Assembly: GCF_039645965.1 (NCBI RefSeq)
Contig: NZ_CP147917.1
Span: 1,116,001 to 1,180,000, forward strand
From: Sulfurimonas sp. HSL3-2
GTDB taxonomy: Bacteria > Campylobacterota > Campylobacteria > Campylobacterales > Sulfurimonadaceae
Length of the DNA stretch: 64,000 bases
Reading direction: 5' to 3'
Positions 15,782-26,000 of the stretch are shown here, in pieces. Position 1 is the first letter of the stretch, and every line of letters starts with the position of its first letter. The position numbers and the translations under genes are program-made. The notes beneath the pieces are model-generated. The model searched no databases. It was not told the DNA's origin and worked only from the letters and a program-made list of their open reading frames with translations.

Positions 15782-16933
15782 TTAGAATACCTCTTTAACT
15801 TTATTTACTATTTCATATGGAGAGATTGGACGACCGTTAACTTTATATAAGCCTTGTAGGTCTAATCTTCCAGAAACACGTTCTACCTCTTCAGTGTATT
15901 GTCTAATATTCAACTCAACACAAAGTACATTTTTGATCATATCAGTATATTTTTTGATAGATTCAGCTGGACTTGGCCATAAAGTGATCGGTCTGAATAA
16001 ACCAGCTTTAATACCTTCAGCTCTTAAGTGACGAATCGCTTCTTTTGCTGCAAGAGAAACTGAACCATAAGCGATAATAAGAACTTCGCCCTCAGCACCA
16101 GTCATATCATCAAGCATAAACTCTTCATTAAGTTCGATCTCATCTGTATGCATCATAACTTTATCTTCAAGACGTTGAATCAGTTTACGACATGTTTCGA
16201 TCTCTTCAGTCGGGAAACCTTTAGCATCATGGTGAAGACCAGTAAAGTGGTATCTGTAACCTTTAAACATTGGGTTTAGTACCGCCGGTTGATCTGCTTC
16301 ACACTCATATGGAAGATACTCTTCAGGTGCTCCGTCAAAAGTTTTACGAGGAACGATACCTGCTGCTACTTCTTCTTCAGTTGGTAGCATAGCTTTTCCA
16401 TGCATGTGACCGATTGTTTCGTCAAGTAGAACGAATACAGGCTGCATAAATCTGTCAGCTAAGTTGAATGCTCTTACAGTTTCTGTATAACACTCTGCTA
16501 AAGAACCAGCACATAAAGTGATAGAACGATAGTCACCGTGTGAAGGATTTTTTGCTTGTCTTACGTCACCTTGAGATACACGAGTCGGAAGACCAGTTGA
16601 TGGACCACCACGCATAACGTTTACAACGACCAATGGTACTTCAGCCATTTGTGCAAGACCTAAGTTTTCAGCTTTTAGTGAAATACCAGGGCCTGAAGTA
16701 GCAGTCATTGTTCTAACACCTGCCATACCGGCACCGATAGCAGCTGCAACACCTGCGATCTCATCTTCCATTTGAATACATACACCACCGACTTCTGGCA
16801 TTAAGTCAGACATCTCGTGCATTACTTCACTTGACGGTGTAATCGGGTAACCACCAAAAAATCTACATCCTGCATCTTTTGCAGCTAATGCTGATAATTC
16901 ATTACCAGTTGAAATTACTTCTCTTGTTGCCAT
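15782..16933 (-). CDS. oorA: 2-oxoglutarate:ferredoxin oxidoreductase, alpha subunit
   Basis: A 383-residue alpha subunit with the pyrimidine-binding domain of TPP enzymes. Hallmarks are 'GCRFFGGYPITPSSE' near the N-terminus, 'MEDEIAGVAAAIGAGMAG' holding the conserved Glu, and 'TATSGPGISLK'. The C-terminal third is the transketolase-C-like domain. Its start overlaps the oorD stop by one base, and oorB follows after one base. Confidence 0.96.
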   Translation of the reverse strand: MATREVISTGNELSALAAKDAGCRFFGGYPITPSSEVMHEMSDLMPEVGGVCIQMEDEIAGVAAAIGAGMAGVRTMTATSGPGISLKAENLGLAQMAEVPLVVVNVMRGGPSTGLPTRVSQGDVRQAKNPSHGDYRSITLCAGSLAECYTETVRAFNLADRFMQPVFVLLDETIGHMHGKAMLPTEEEVAAGIVPRKTFDGAPEEYLPYECEADQPAVLNPMFKGYRYHFTGLHHDAKGFPTEEIETCRKLIQRLEDKVMMHTDEIELNEEFMLDDMTGAEGEVLIIAYGSVSLAAKEAIRHLRAEGIKAGLFRPITLWPSPAESIKKYTDMIKNVLCVELNIRQYTEEVERVSGRLDLQGLYKVNGRPISPYEIVNKVKEVF

Positions 16934-17268
16934 TATTTAACTCCTTGTAGATCAAGTGACATATAGTTGTTTGCAACAACTTTTGCTTGACGCTCTTTTG
17001 ATTCATCAGTAAGTTTTGCAAACTTATAATCTTTTTTATCAGCTACATAAATAGCAAAATCCGGGCATGAAAGTTCACACTCGTTACATCCAATACAAGC
17101 TTCGGGATGATCTACTGAAATCATTGCACCTAAAGTAGATGTGTGGTCATAACGCATACCAAGTACACCAGATGGACAAACAGATACACAAATATCGCAT
17201 GCCTTACAATTATCTTTATTAACCCATACAGGTACATTACCTGGGTATTCAATCATAGCAGATGCCAT
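16933..17268 (-). CDS. oorD: 2-oxoglutarate:ferredoxin oxidoreductase, delta (ferredoxin-like) subunit
   Basis: A 111-residue protein with two [4Fe-4S] motifs: CKACDICVSVCP (CxxCxxCxxxCP) and CIGCNECELSCP. It is the electron-transfer subunit that passes electrons between ferredoxin and the catalytic subunits. It is the first gene of the oorDABC operon and has a GGAG ribosome site. Confidence 0.95.
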   Translation of the reverse strand: MASAMIEYPGNVPVWVNKDNCKACDICVSVCPSGVLGMRYDHTSTLGAMISVDHPEACIGCNECELSCPDFAIYVADKKDYKFAKLTDESKERQAKVVANNYMSLDLQGVK

Positions 17269-17537
17269 ATATTCTCCTTTTTACAAGTGAAATTAATTTT
17301 TCTTTTTATTATCCGAAAATTTTTCAATAGCAGAAGAGACTATGCTCTTTGCCTTGAAGGTGATCGAATCTATGCAACTAACCTCTTCATTAATAAAGAG
17401 AATAGCCTAATTTTCTTAACATTGCTTAAAATGTGCTACAGACGCCTCATCAATAATATCTATTGTTACCTTGAGAAGCTCGCACTATAGGTCACTTCAG
17501 ATCAAAGATCAGTGACCTAAAAAGTTTTAAGCATTGT
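17269..17537. other. Intergenic leader between sucD and oorD
   Basis: No convincing gene. The right-hand part holds the oor promoter region. A strong imperfect hairpin lies at 17488-17519: TAGGTCACT pairs with AGTGACCTA around an inner GATC/GATC pair with an AAA loop. It starts 19 bases after the sucD stop. It lacks a T tail on either strand, so it is more likely an RNA-stabilising or processing element than an intrinsic terminator. Confidence 0.5.
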
Positions 17538-18413
17538 TTATTTTTTTCCTAGAACTTCCGCTACAGCTTTACCGATATCTGCAGGAGAAACAACAACTTT
17601 AACGCCGGCTGCTTCTAGTGCTTCCATCTTCTCTTTTGCCGTACCTGCGCCACCGCTTACGATAGCACCGGCGTGACCCATACGTTTACCTTTAGGCGCT
17701 GTTTGACCAGCGATAAATGCAACAACAGGCTTAGTGATGTTTTCTTTAATGAATTTAGCAGCCTGGATCTCCAAGTCTCCACCGATCTCACCGATCATTA
17801 CGATCGCTTCAGTTTCCGGATCTGCTTCAAACATCGGTAAAAGTTGTTTGTACGATAGACCGATGATCGGGTCTCCACCAATACCGACAGCTGTAGTTAT
17901 ACCAAAGCCCTCTTTACATACTTGGTTTGCACCTTCGTATGTCAAAGTACCAGACTTAGAGATAAGACCTACATTTCCTTTTTTAAATATCATACCAGGC
18001 ATAATACCTATCTTACACTCTTCAGCAGTGATGATACCAGGACAGTTTGGCCCTATAGTCTTCATATTGTGCTTAGTAGCATAAGCTTTTGCAGCTTGCA
18101 TATCACGAACAGGAGCGCCCTCTGTGATAACTACAGCAAGCTCGATACCTGCATCAGCAGCTTCCATAACAGCGTCAGCAACAAAAGCTGGTGGAACGAA
18201 GATCATACTTACAGTCGCGCCAGTAGTCTCTACTGCTTCTTTTACAGTGTTGAATACAGGTTTACCAAGATGCTCTTGACCACCTTTGTTCGGTGTAACA
18301 CCGCCAACGATTTTTGTACCGTATGCTAAACATTGCTCAGCATGGAAAGATCCCTCTTTACCAGTGAAACCTTGAACGATAACTTTTGTATCTTTATTAA
18401 CTAAAATACTCAT
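17538..18413 (-). CDS. sucD: Succinyl-CoA synthetase, alpha subunit
   Basis: A 291-residue CoA-binding subunit. The N-terminal Rossmann fold has '[12 protein letters not shown]', and the phosphorylated histidine is His247 in GHAGAIVSG, matching His246 of the E. coli enzyme. It makes succinyl-CoA from succinate, CoA and ATP for the following OOR step. It lies five bases after sucC. Confidence 0.96.
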   Translation of the reverse strand: MSILVNKDTKVIVQGFTGKEGSFHAEQCLAYGTKIVGGVTPNKGGQEHLGKPVFNTVKEAVETTGATVSMIFVPPAFVADAVMEAADAGIELAVVITEGAPVRDMQAAKAYATKHNMKTIGPNCPGIITAEECKIGIMPGMIFKKGNVGLISKSGTLTYEGANQVCKEGFGITTAVGIGGDPIIGLSYKQLLPMFEADPETEAIVMIGEIGGDLEIQAAKFIKENITKPVVAFIAGQTAPKGKRMGHAGAIVSGGAGTAKEKMEALEAAGVKVVVSPADIGKAVAEVLGKK

Positions 18414-18418
18414 CTAAA

Positions 18419-19591
18419 TTATTCTCCTTTCGCTGCAGCTACTGCTTTTGCCGCGCCGTCTGCTAGATCTGTTGCTGCAATAACGTTTGATATATTTGCA
18501 TTTCTTAGAATCTCTGCTGCTTCAGGTGCATTTGTACCGTCAAGACGAACGATTACAGGTACATGTACGTCTACCATTTTAGTTGCCTCTAAGATTCCGT
18601 TTGCAATACGGTCACATCTAACGATACCACCGAAGATGTTAACGAAAATAGCTTTTACTTTCGGGTTTTTAAGGATGATCTCAAAACCTTTTGCAACTGT
18701 CTCAGCATTTGCTTTACCGCCAACGTCAAGGAAGTTTGCAGGTGTTCCACCCATATAGTTGATCGTATCCATAGTTCCCATTGCAAGACCTGCACCGTTT
18801 ACCATACAACCGATCTCACCGTCAAGACTTATGTATGAAAGGCCGTAACGACTAGCTTCTCTCTCATCAGCATCTTCTTCAGAAATATCACGCATATCTT
18901 CAATATCAGGATGACGTCCAAGAGCTGAATCATCAAATCCCATTTTACCGTCAAGTGCCAAGAAGTCGCCGCTTCCAGTTTTGATAAGTGGATTGATCTC
19001 GATCATCTCAGCATCGTTATCCATATATACTTTATATAGTTTAGAAGCAAAGCTGATAAGTTTCTTTTGTTCTGCAGGATCAGTGATACCAAGACCGAAT
19101 ACTAATTCGCGTCCGTGGAAACCTTGAAAACCGATAGCAGGATCAACTGCTACTTTGATAATCTTTTCAGGATGCTCTTCAGCAACTTTCTCGATCTCCA
19201 TACCACCCTCTGTTGAAGCCATGATAACAGGCATCTCTTTCGCACGGTCAAGAACTACACCTAAATATAACTCATCTTTAATATCAGCGCCCTCTTCTAT
19301 GTAAACTTTTTGAACAAGTTTACCTTCCGGACCTGTTTGGTGTGTCACAAGTGTCATGCCAAGGATCTCACCGGCAAGTGTTCTAACTTCTTCGATCGAA
19401 CGAGCAAGTTTTACACCGCCGCCTAATCCACGTCCACCTGCGTGAATCTGAGCTTTAACTACCCAGATATTTCCACCAAGTTCAGATGCATTGATAGCAG
19501 CCTGATCAGGCGTGTTTGCTACAATACCTCTTGGTGTTGGCACACCATATTTAGCAAAAATCTGTTTTGCTTGATATTCATGTATATTCAT
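18419..19591 (-). CDS. sucC: Succinyl-CoA synthetase, beta subunit
   Basis: A 390-residue ATP-grasp subunit. The start 'MNIHEYQAKQIFAKYGVPTP' and the glycine-rich segment 'VKAQIHAGGRGLGGGVK' are diagnostic, and the C-terminal ligase-CoA domain has 'VNIFGGIVRCD'. Length equals that of E. coli SucC. It is in the fumC-sucCD run of the reductive TCA cluster. Confidence 0.96.
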   Translation of the reverse strand: MNIHEYQAKQIFAKYGVPTPRGIVANTPDQAAINASELGGNIWVVKAQIHAGGRGLGGGVKLARSIEEVRTLAGEILGMTLVTHQTGPEGKLVQKVYIEEGADIKDELYLGVVLDRAKEMPVIMASTEGGMEIEKVAEEHPEKIIKVAVDPAIGFQGFHGRELVFGLGITDPAEQKKLISFASKLYKVYMDNDAEMIEINPLIKTGSGDFLALDGKMGFDDSALGRHPDIEDMRDISEEDADEREASRYGLSYISLDGEIGCMVNGAGLAMGTMDTINYMGGTPANFLDVGGKANAETVAKGFEIILKNPKVKAIFVNIFGGIVRCDRIANGILEATKMVDVHVPVIVRLDGTNAPEAAEILRNANISNVIAATDLADGAAKAVAAAKGE

Positions 19592-19614
19592 TTAGTTCTC
19601 CTTTTTAGATTTAA

Positions 19615-21006
19615 TTATGCTTTTGGACTTATCATATCTTCCGGTACGACATATTTATCGAACTCTTCAGATGTAAGTAATCCAAGATTGATAGCTTCCT
19701 CTTTTAGAGTAGTACCGTTTTTATGAGCAGTCTTCGCTATTTTCGCTGCGTTTTCGTAACCTATATAAGGATTAAGTGCAGTTACCAGCATCAATGAATC
19801 ATGTAGATAATGATCTATTTTAGAAATATTTGCTTCTATTCCGATAGCTGCATTGTCGTTAAATGAAACTATTGAATCAGCAAGCAGTCTTGATGATTGT
19901 AAAAAGTTATATGCGATAACCGGTTTAAATACGTTTAGCTCAAAGTTTCCTTGGCTAGCCGCAAAACCGATAGTCGCATCGTTACCCATGACTTGACATG
20001 CAACCATAGTTACAGCTTCACTTTGAGTAGGATTTACTTTACCAGGCATGATCGATGAACCCGGTTCGTTCTCAGGAATAGATATCTCACCAAGACCACA
20101 ACGAGGACCAGATGCTAACCATCTGACATCATTAGCGATCTTCATCATATCTGCTGCAAGTGCTTTAAGTGCACCGTGAGCAAATACAAGTGCATCGTGA
20201 GATGTAAGTGCATGAAACTTGTTCGGTGCAGTGATGAAATCATGTCCTGTAAGTTCACTTAGCTTTTTAGCAACACGCTCTCCAAGTTCAGGGTGAGCGT
20301 TAAGACCTGTTCCGACAGCTGTACCGCCAAGAGCAAGCTCACGAACCGCTTCTAAAGAGTCTTTGATCATCTTCTCACATTTGTTCAGCATCTCGACCCA
20401 ACCGCTGATCTCTTGACCAAGCGTTAAAGGAGTCGCATCTTGAAGGTGAGTACGACCGATCTTTACAACACCGCTGAAAGCTTCACTTTTTGCTTGTAGC
20501 GTCGCTTTTAGTTTTGCTACAGCAGGAAGTAAAAGCTCTTCAACAGAGATAACAGACGCTACATGTAAAGCTGTAGGGTATGTATCGTTTGAACTTTGAG
20601 ATTTATTTACGTCATCATTTGGATGAACCAACTTCTCTTTTCTGAAGTCTCCGCCAAGTATCTCAGTAGCACGGTTAGCAAGAACCTCATTGTTGTTCAT
20701 GTTTGACTGTGTACCTGAACCTGTCTGCCATACTACAAGTGGATAGTTTCCATCAAGTTTACCTGCAAGCATATCATCAGCAGCAGCAGCGATCGCATCA
20801 GCTTTTTTAGCGTCTAGTTTGCCTAAATCTTTATTTACAAGAGCTACGGCTTTTTTAAGATATGAGAATGCACGAGTGATCTCATAAGGCATCTTTTCCT
20901 CGCCTATCTTAAAATTTTCTACAGAACGCTGAGTTTGAGCGCCCCAGTAAGCATCTACGGGAACGTTTATCTCTCCCATTGTATCTTTTTCAATACGTGT
21001 TGCCAT
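19615..21006 (-). CDS. fumC: Class II fumarate hydratase
   Basis: A 463-residue member of the fumarase/aspartase superfamily. Its signature [11 protein letters not shown] is present, and '[14 protein letters not shown]' and '[16 protein letters not shown]' are typical of FumC rather than aspartase. It interconverts malate and fumarate without an iron-sulphur cluster. It follows mdh by four bases on the same strand. Confidence 0.93.
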   Translation of the reverse strand: MATRIEKDTMGEINVPVDAYWGAQTQRSVENFKIGEEKMPYEITRAFSYLKKAVALVNKDLGKLDAKKADAIAAAADDMLAGKLDGNYPLVVWQTGSGTQSNMNNNEVLANRATEILGGDFRKEKLVHPNDDVNKSQSSNDTYPTALHVASVISVEELLLPAVAKLKATLQAKSEAFSGVVKIGRTHLQDATPLTLGQEISGWVEMLNKCEKMIKDSLEAVRELALGGTAVGTGLNAHPELGERVAKKLSELTGHDFITAPNKFHALTSHDALVFAHGALKALAADMMKIANDVRWLASGPRCGLGEISIPENEPGSSIMPGKVNPTQSEAVTMVACQVMGNDATIGFAASQGNFELNVFKPVIAYNFLQSSRLLADSIVSFNDNAAIGIEANISKIDHYLHDSLMLVTALNPYIGYENAAKIAKTAHKNGTTLKEEAINLGLLTSEEFDKYVVPEDMISPKA

Positions 21007-21010
21007 AAAA

Positions 21011-21967
21011 TTACTCTCCTTTAAAAAATTTATTTTCGTTTAACGTGTCGATCAATGTTTGAACAGATGCACAAGATCTTGCAAACATCTCTTGCTCTTT
21101 CTCATTTAAAGTCACTTCGATGATCTTTTCAGCACCGTTAGCACCAAGCATTACAGGAACACCGGAAACAACATCACTGTACCCGTATTCACCGTCTAAA
21201 CACACTGCACAAGGGTGGATCTGTTTTGTATCTTTTAATATCGCTTCAACCATGATAGCAGTTGATTTTGCAGGAGCATAGTATGCAGAACCTGTTTTTA
21301 AGTACCCTACTATCTCAGCGCCACCGTGACGAGTACGTTGAACGATCTCATCGATCTCAGCATCTGTAAGAACGTCAGTTAAAGGAACACCTGCTACTGT
21401 AGAGTAACGAGGAAGTGGAACCATATCGTCTCCGTGACCACCCATTACCGAAGCACGAATCTGACCGCCGCCGTAACCCAGTTTTTCTTGGATGAACGAA
21501 GCCATTCTTGAACTATCAAGAATTCCTGCCATACCGATAACTCTGCTTCTGTCAAAACCGCTCTCTTTTAAAGCTACATACGTCATAGCATCAAGAGGAT
21601 TAGAAACCATGATGATGATCGCATTTGGAGAGTATTGAGCTATCCCTTTGATAACCTCTCTTGTTATGTTTGCATTTATCATTAAAAGGTCATCACGACT
21701 CATACCTGGAAGACGAGGACTTCCTGCAGTTACTACTACAACATCACAATCTGTTAAGTCAGACATATCGTCCGCAACTTTAACTACCGTGTGGCTTCTG
21801 ACAGCAGAAGCAGCTTGACTCATATCAAGAGCTTTCCCTTTAGCAACATCAATTTTATTATCTCTTAAAATAATCTCGTGACAAGTTCCTAGCATTGCAA
21901 GCGAATAAGCTACTGTAGCACCAACATTTCCAGCACCTACAATACCGACTCTTTTTCCTTGATTCAT
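21011..21967 (-). CDS. mdh: Malate dehydrogenase (LDH-like type)
   Basis: A 318-residue NAD-dependent dehydrogenase with the Rossmann motif [14 protein letters not shown] (residues about 11-24), the substrate-binding arginine region '[14 protein letters not shown]' and the catalytic histidine in '[12 protein letters not shown]'. The Arg after GSP and the sequence style indicate malate rather than lactate dehydrogenase. An AGGAG ribosome site lies directly upstream, next to a structured leader. Confidence 0.94.
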   Translation of the reverse strand: MNQGKRVGIVGAGNVGATVAYSLAMLGTCHEIILRDNKIDVAKGKALDMSQAASAVRSHTVVKVADDMSDLTDCDVVVVTAGSPRLPGMSRDDLLMINANITREVIKGIAQYSPNAIIIMVSNPLDAMTYVALKESGFDRSRVIGMAGILDSSRMASFIQEKLGYGGGQIRASVMGGHGDDMVPLPRYSTVAGVPLTDVLTDAEIDEIVQRTRHGGAEIVGYLKTGSAYYAPAKSTAIMVEAILKDTKQIHPCAVCLDGEYGYSDVVSGVPVMLGANGAEKIIEVTLNEKEQEMFARSCASVQTLIDTLNENKFFKGE

Positions 21968-21991
21968 TTTGGACTCCTAGAATATTTCTAT

Positions 21992-22060
21992 TATGACCTT
22001 TAGACAATATACTTAAGCAACTTGTGCGAGCACAAACCATTTAAGTATAAAAAGGTCATA
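21992..22060 (-). promoter_or_regulatory. Three-tier hairpin in the mdh leader
   Basis: Three perfect nested inverted repeats share one axis: TATGACCTTT/AAAGGTCATA (21992-22001 with 22051-22060), ATACTTAA/TTAAGTAT (22009-22016 with 22041-22048) and TTGTGC/GCACAA (22022-22027 with 22030-22035, loop GA). Internal loops are 7/2 and 5/5 bases. It lies between the probable mdh promoter and the mdh ribosome site. No T run follows it in the mdh direction, so it is not an ordinary terminator. It may be an attenuator, a processing or stability element, or a protein-binding leader. Confidence 0.7.
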
Positions 22061-22073
22061 TATTTCACAAGTC

Positions 22074-22090
22074 TTATAATATCACTAACA
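22074..22090 (-). promoter_or_regulatory. Candidate mdh promoter
   Basis: On the minus strand the stretch 'GTGATATTATAAGAC' contains a TATTAT/TATAAG -10-like box about 110 bases upstream of the mdh start, just before the three-tier hairpin. No strong -35 is seen, as is common in this phylum. Confidence 0.35.
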
Positions 22091-22144
22091 ACAATAAGTC
22101 TACTATAAGGAGAACAAAAGATTAATCAAACTTTTTTTTATGTT

Positions 22145-23089
22145 TCATTTTGTAGCATTATTGATGTTTTTTATGTGTGTAGAATAGTTACAACTGAAGA
22201 TATGCTTACCATTTTTGCCTTTTACAAAATAGAGGTAAGATGTTTTTGCAGGAAAAATCGCAGCTTTTATTGCATCAAAACTGACATTACAGACAGGAGT
22301 ATTTGGTATACCGCTGTATATATATGTATTGTATGAGCTTTTATCTGTCTTTATGCGTTCATGAGTGATTTTCGTATGAGAGTACTTTCCATAGTTTAAA
22401 GTACCGTCCATCTGAAGTCTCATCCCTTTTTTTATACGGTTATATATAACAGAGCTGACCAACGGCATCTCTTCTATAGAAGCCGCTTCTTTTTGTATTA
22501 CGGAAGCAACTGTTACATATCGAAACCATTTATCTCTATCGTACTTTCCGAAGATCTTTACGGAAAGTTCTTTCATCTGTTTATCAGATTCGATCAAAAG
22601 AGTTCTTATCAGGTTTTCTTCACTCATTCCGATAGGAAGTTTATATGTATTTGGTACAAATTCCCCCTCTTTGTATCTGCTGTATTTATCATAGTACTCT
22701 TGCAACAGGTTTCTGTCCAGTCCCAGGCTTTCAGAGAGTTGATCTAAAAATATATAAGTAGTCTCACCCGGTATCAGAGTAACATCTTCCATGGCAGCTT
22801 TTGCGGTTGTAAGTCTATATAAAAAGTCTGCACGTGTTACTTTATTTGAACCTATATATATCCATCCTTTTTGAGGAGAGCCTAAAAATCTTAATATTAT
22901 TGCGTCCAACTTGGTCACGTTATAGTTTTGTAGCGATAGCTGTGTTATAATTTTGCTAATAGAGCCGCTTGGTATATAAACTACCTTAGGGGTAACAACA
23001 ATCATATTTAGGTAGTAAATGAACGAAATAAGCATAAGCAGCGCAATTTCAAAACTCCATTTCATTATAGTTAGTGTTTTTGTCTTCAT
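22145..23089 (-). CDS. mltG: Endolytic murein transglycosylase MltG
   Basis: A 314-residue YceG-like protein with one N-terminal membrane segment (about residues 10-33), a LysM-like region and the catalytic domain. The catalytic glutamate is Glu201 in IQKEAAS, comparable with Glu218 of E. coli MltG, followed by 'SSVIYNRIKKGMRLQMDGT'. It cuts nascent glycan strands. Its first 71 bases overlap, on the opposite strand, the start of the AsmA-like gene. The first ATG is kept because an AGAGAAG ribosome site precedes it and the later Met has none. Confidence 0.92.
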   Translation of the reverse strand: MKTKTLTIMKWSFEIALLMLISFIYYLNMIVVTPKVVYIPSGSISKIITQLSLQNYNVTKLDAIILRFLGSPQKGWIYIGSNKVTRADFLYRLTTAKAAMEDVTLIPGETTYIFLDQLSESLGLDRNLLQEYYDKYSRYKEGEFVPNTYKLPIGMSEENLIRTLLIESDKQMKELSVKIFGKYDRDKWFRYVTVASVIQKEAASIEEMPLVSSVIYNRIKKGMRLQMDGTLNYGKYSHTKITHERIKTDKSSYNTYIYSGIPNTPVCNVSFDAIKAAIFPAKTSYLYFVKGKNGKHIFSCNYSTHIKNINNATK

Positions 23090-26000
23090 TTTTTCTTCTC
23101 TTTTTGTAACTGCAATATCTATTTATAATGGAATTGAAATCGATACGTTGAGCTTTTCAAATCTTAATATAAAGAAATTATACATAAAATGGGATGAAAA
23201 GCTTGTCATAACAGCGGATAATATCGAAGTTAAAACAAATGCCGGTCAGGGATCAAGTCTTGATTATAAAAAACGTCTCAAAAGCGTGATCTACATTTTA
23301 AAGAACTCCAATGAGCTTTCTGATCTGATCCAGAGAATAGATATAAAAAAGATATCTGTAAATGATGTAGAAGCAGCATTTAAATATAAAAAAGGCGAAA
23401 AAGGGTTTTTGACCATACGATCAGAAAAAGTAAACCTTGACTGTAAAATCGATGCAGATGATAAACGTTCTCTGATATCTATCGAACAGTTTGAGAACAG
23501 TTCAAAATCCATTACTTTAAACGGAACGATCCTCATAGACAACGTCCACGAGACTTTATCAAGTAAGCTCAATCTAGATATTTATAATGATGCGAAACTT
23601 GCTCTTTATGTTTATTCAAATAAAATCGGTATCTTCTATAGACTTGATTCAGACAAAAAAATTCAAAATATTCAGAAGATACTTAAACTATTTCCTATTC
23701 CGGAATATGTCGATCCTTGGATCTATGATGCTCTGCAGATGAGTAAGACAGATATCAATAAGGTATATGGATACGTAGAGTTTTCCAACCTAAGAAACAG
23801 TCTTAAAAACATATATGCAGATGCAGAGTTATATGATGTAAACTATACATTTGATAAAAGACTCGCACCGATAGTCACTACAAGTACAAATATTGTCTTT
23901 AAAAACGGGATACTCAATATCTATCCGAAAAACGGGACATTTCATAATCAACAACTAAAAAAGAGTTATCTCGACATAGATCTAAATCCAGGAAAGAACA
24001 TACTGACAGTTTATCTTGATGATCTCCTTGCCCTTGATGACGACATGCTCTATCTTTTAAAGACATATAATGTAATTCTCCCGTTTGTCCAGACAAGTTC
24101 AAAAACCGATACAAAGCTAGATATTGCCGTAAAACTTGCAGATTTCGGTGTCGATGTCAACGGCACATTTAAAGTAGACAACGCAGACTTCTTATATAAC
24201 GGTCTAGACCTGCATGTAAATGATGGGTATTTAACACTTAACGGTGCACAGGTAGATATTAAAAAACTAAAACTTTCATATAAAGATAAATTGGAGTCAA
24301 ATGTTGTCGGATACTTAAATCCTGTAAAACACCAAGGAAACATCAACATAGATGTAAACAGTGCAAAGTTTTATTCAAACAAACTTTCTTTAGACAGCAA
24401 TGCCAGTAAATTAAAACTGGTGTATAAAGCGTCTTCAAAAGGAGACTCTATAGATGTCACTCCTTCTGTATGGCATTATGGCCAAAACAGTATAAAAGTA
24501 GACCGTTTCGATTTAAAATTTGATTTTAGTACTTTATATGCAAAACTCTCTGCTATAGAACTTTCTGTTGATAGTAAGATGTATGCATATCTATCCGGAG
24601 ATGTAGATCTTAAAAATATATTGGCCGATCTAAAACTTGATATCGTCAAACTAAAATATAAAAACTTACAGCTGAATCAGGCAATACTACCGATATCTAT
24701 AAAATATGACAAAGAACTTCAAGCTGATATCGCTACTAAAAGTGTTTGGCAGTTAAACGATGATAAAGTGACTTTGGAGTCGGCAAAGTTTACGCTAAAC
24801 AGAGATTATTTTAAACTGATAAACAGCTCTATAAAAGTAGACGATACGTTTAGCTCAAACTTCTATATGGCTTACGATATAAATAAAAATATAGGCTACC
24901 TGTCGCTTAATAAAGTCGATGTCAAAAACGAGTATTTAAAAAGATTTTTCAATGAAGATGACGAATATCATCTAAGAATCGATAAGAACTTTAAAGACAC
25001 CAAGGTGTTTTTAGACAAATACGGCATGGAGTTTGACTTAAACGCTGACGAGGGATGGGCTTTAAAATGTAATGATATCAGTAAAGTCTACAAAGATGTC
25101 CCCTACTTTTCGGACTATAACATAACTGACGGAAATATAAATATATTTTCAGACGGTGCAGATAACGGTTTTATATTCAACGGTAAAATAAAATATCCGT
25201 ACAAACTGCTTGTAAAGGACAATATACCTGTCGAAGACTACTACTTTAACGGTAAATACAATTCATCCGATGACATAGAGATGAATATCAACAATACTCT
25301 TAATCTCAAGATCAAAAAAGATATTAAGATCAAATCAGATACAGTAGGATTCAATGTACCAGAAATCATAAAATTCAATAATGAACATAATGTGAAAACG
25401 AATAATCCGGAAGCGATGCTCGTTACACTTGAAGCAGACAACAGTTATCTTTATTTTCAAACAAACAGAAGGATGCTGGCAGATCATTTTGACCTGCAGT
25501 ATTTAAACTCGGAAGTGACAGCACAGTTAAAATACAAAAAAGGCCATGCAGGATTTAATCTCAATAAATACGGGATATTTTATCTTTACGGTTCAAACTT
25601 TAACGATGAGTTCATGGACCAGCTCTTTACAACATCAAGATTCAGCAGTGGAGATCTCTCTTTTACTCTTAACGGGGCATTTGACAACTTTGCAGGGATC
25701 ATCGAGATCAAAGATACGGTTTTAAAAGACTACAAGGTCTTAAATAACGTCTTTGCTTTTATAAACACCGTCCCCTCTTTAATAACATTCAGCCTGCCTG
25801 ATTATTCAAAAGATGGCTTGAATGTGGACAATATGTATGCAGGTTTTACATCTAAAAACGGCTTTTTTGATATAAGCGATATCTCACTTAACTCAAAAGA
25901 GATCAAGATCTATGGAAAAGGTACACTTGATCTAAAATCTGAAGATTTAAACATGGATCTAAACCTCAAAACAGACCTAGGGTCAAAAGCTTCTAAGATC

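Noticed and set aside
17143-17490. Plus-strand frame crossing the oorD start
   Set aside because: It overlaps the ferredoxin-like oorD on the opposite strand and has no ribosome site or recognisable domain.
21992-22060. The mdh leader hairpin as a MITE or an intrinsic terminator
   Set aside because: No target-site duplication or second copy is seen in the window, and no T run follows in the direction of mltG-mdh transcription.
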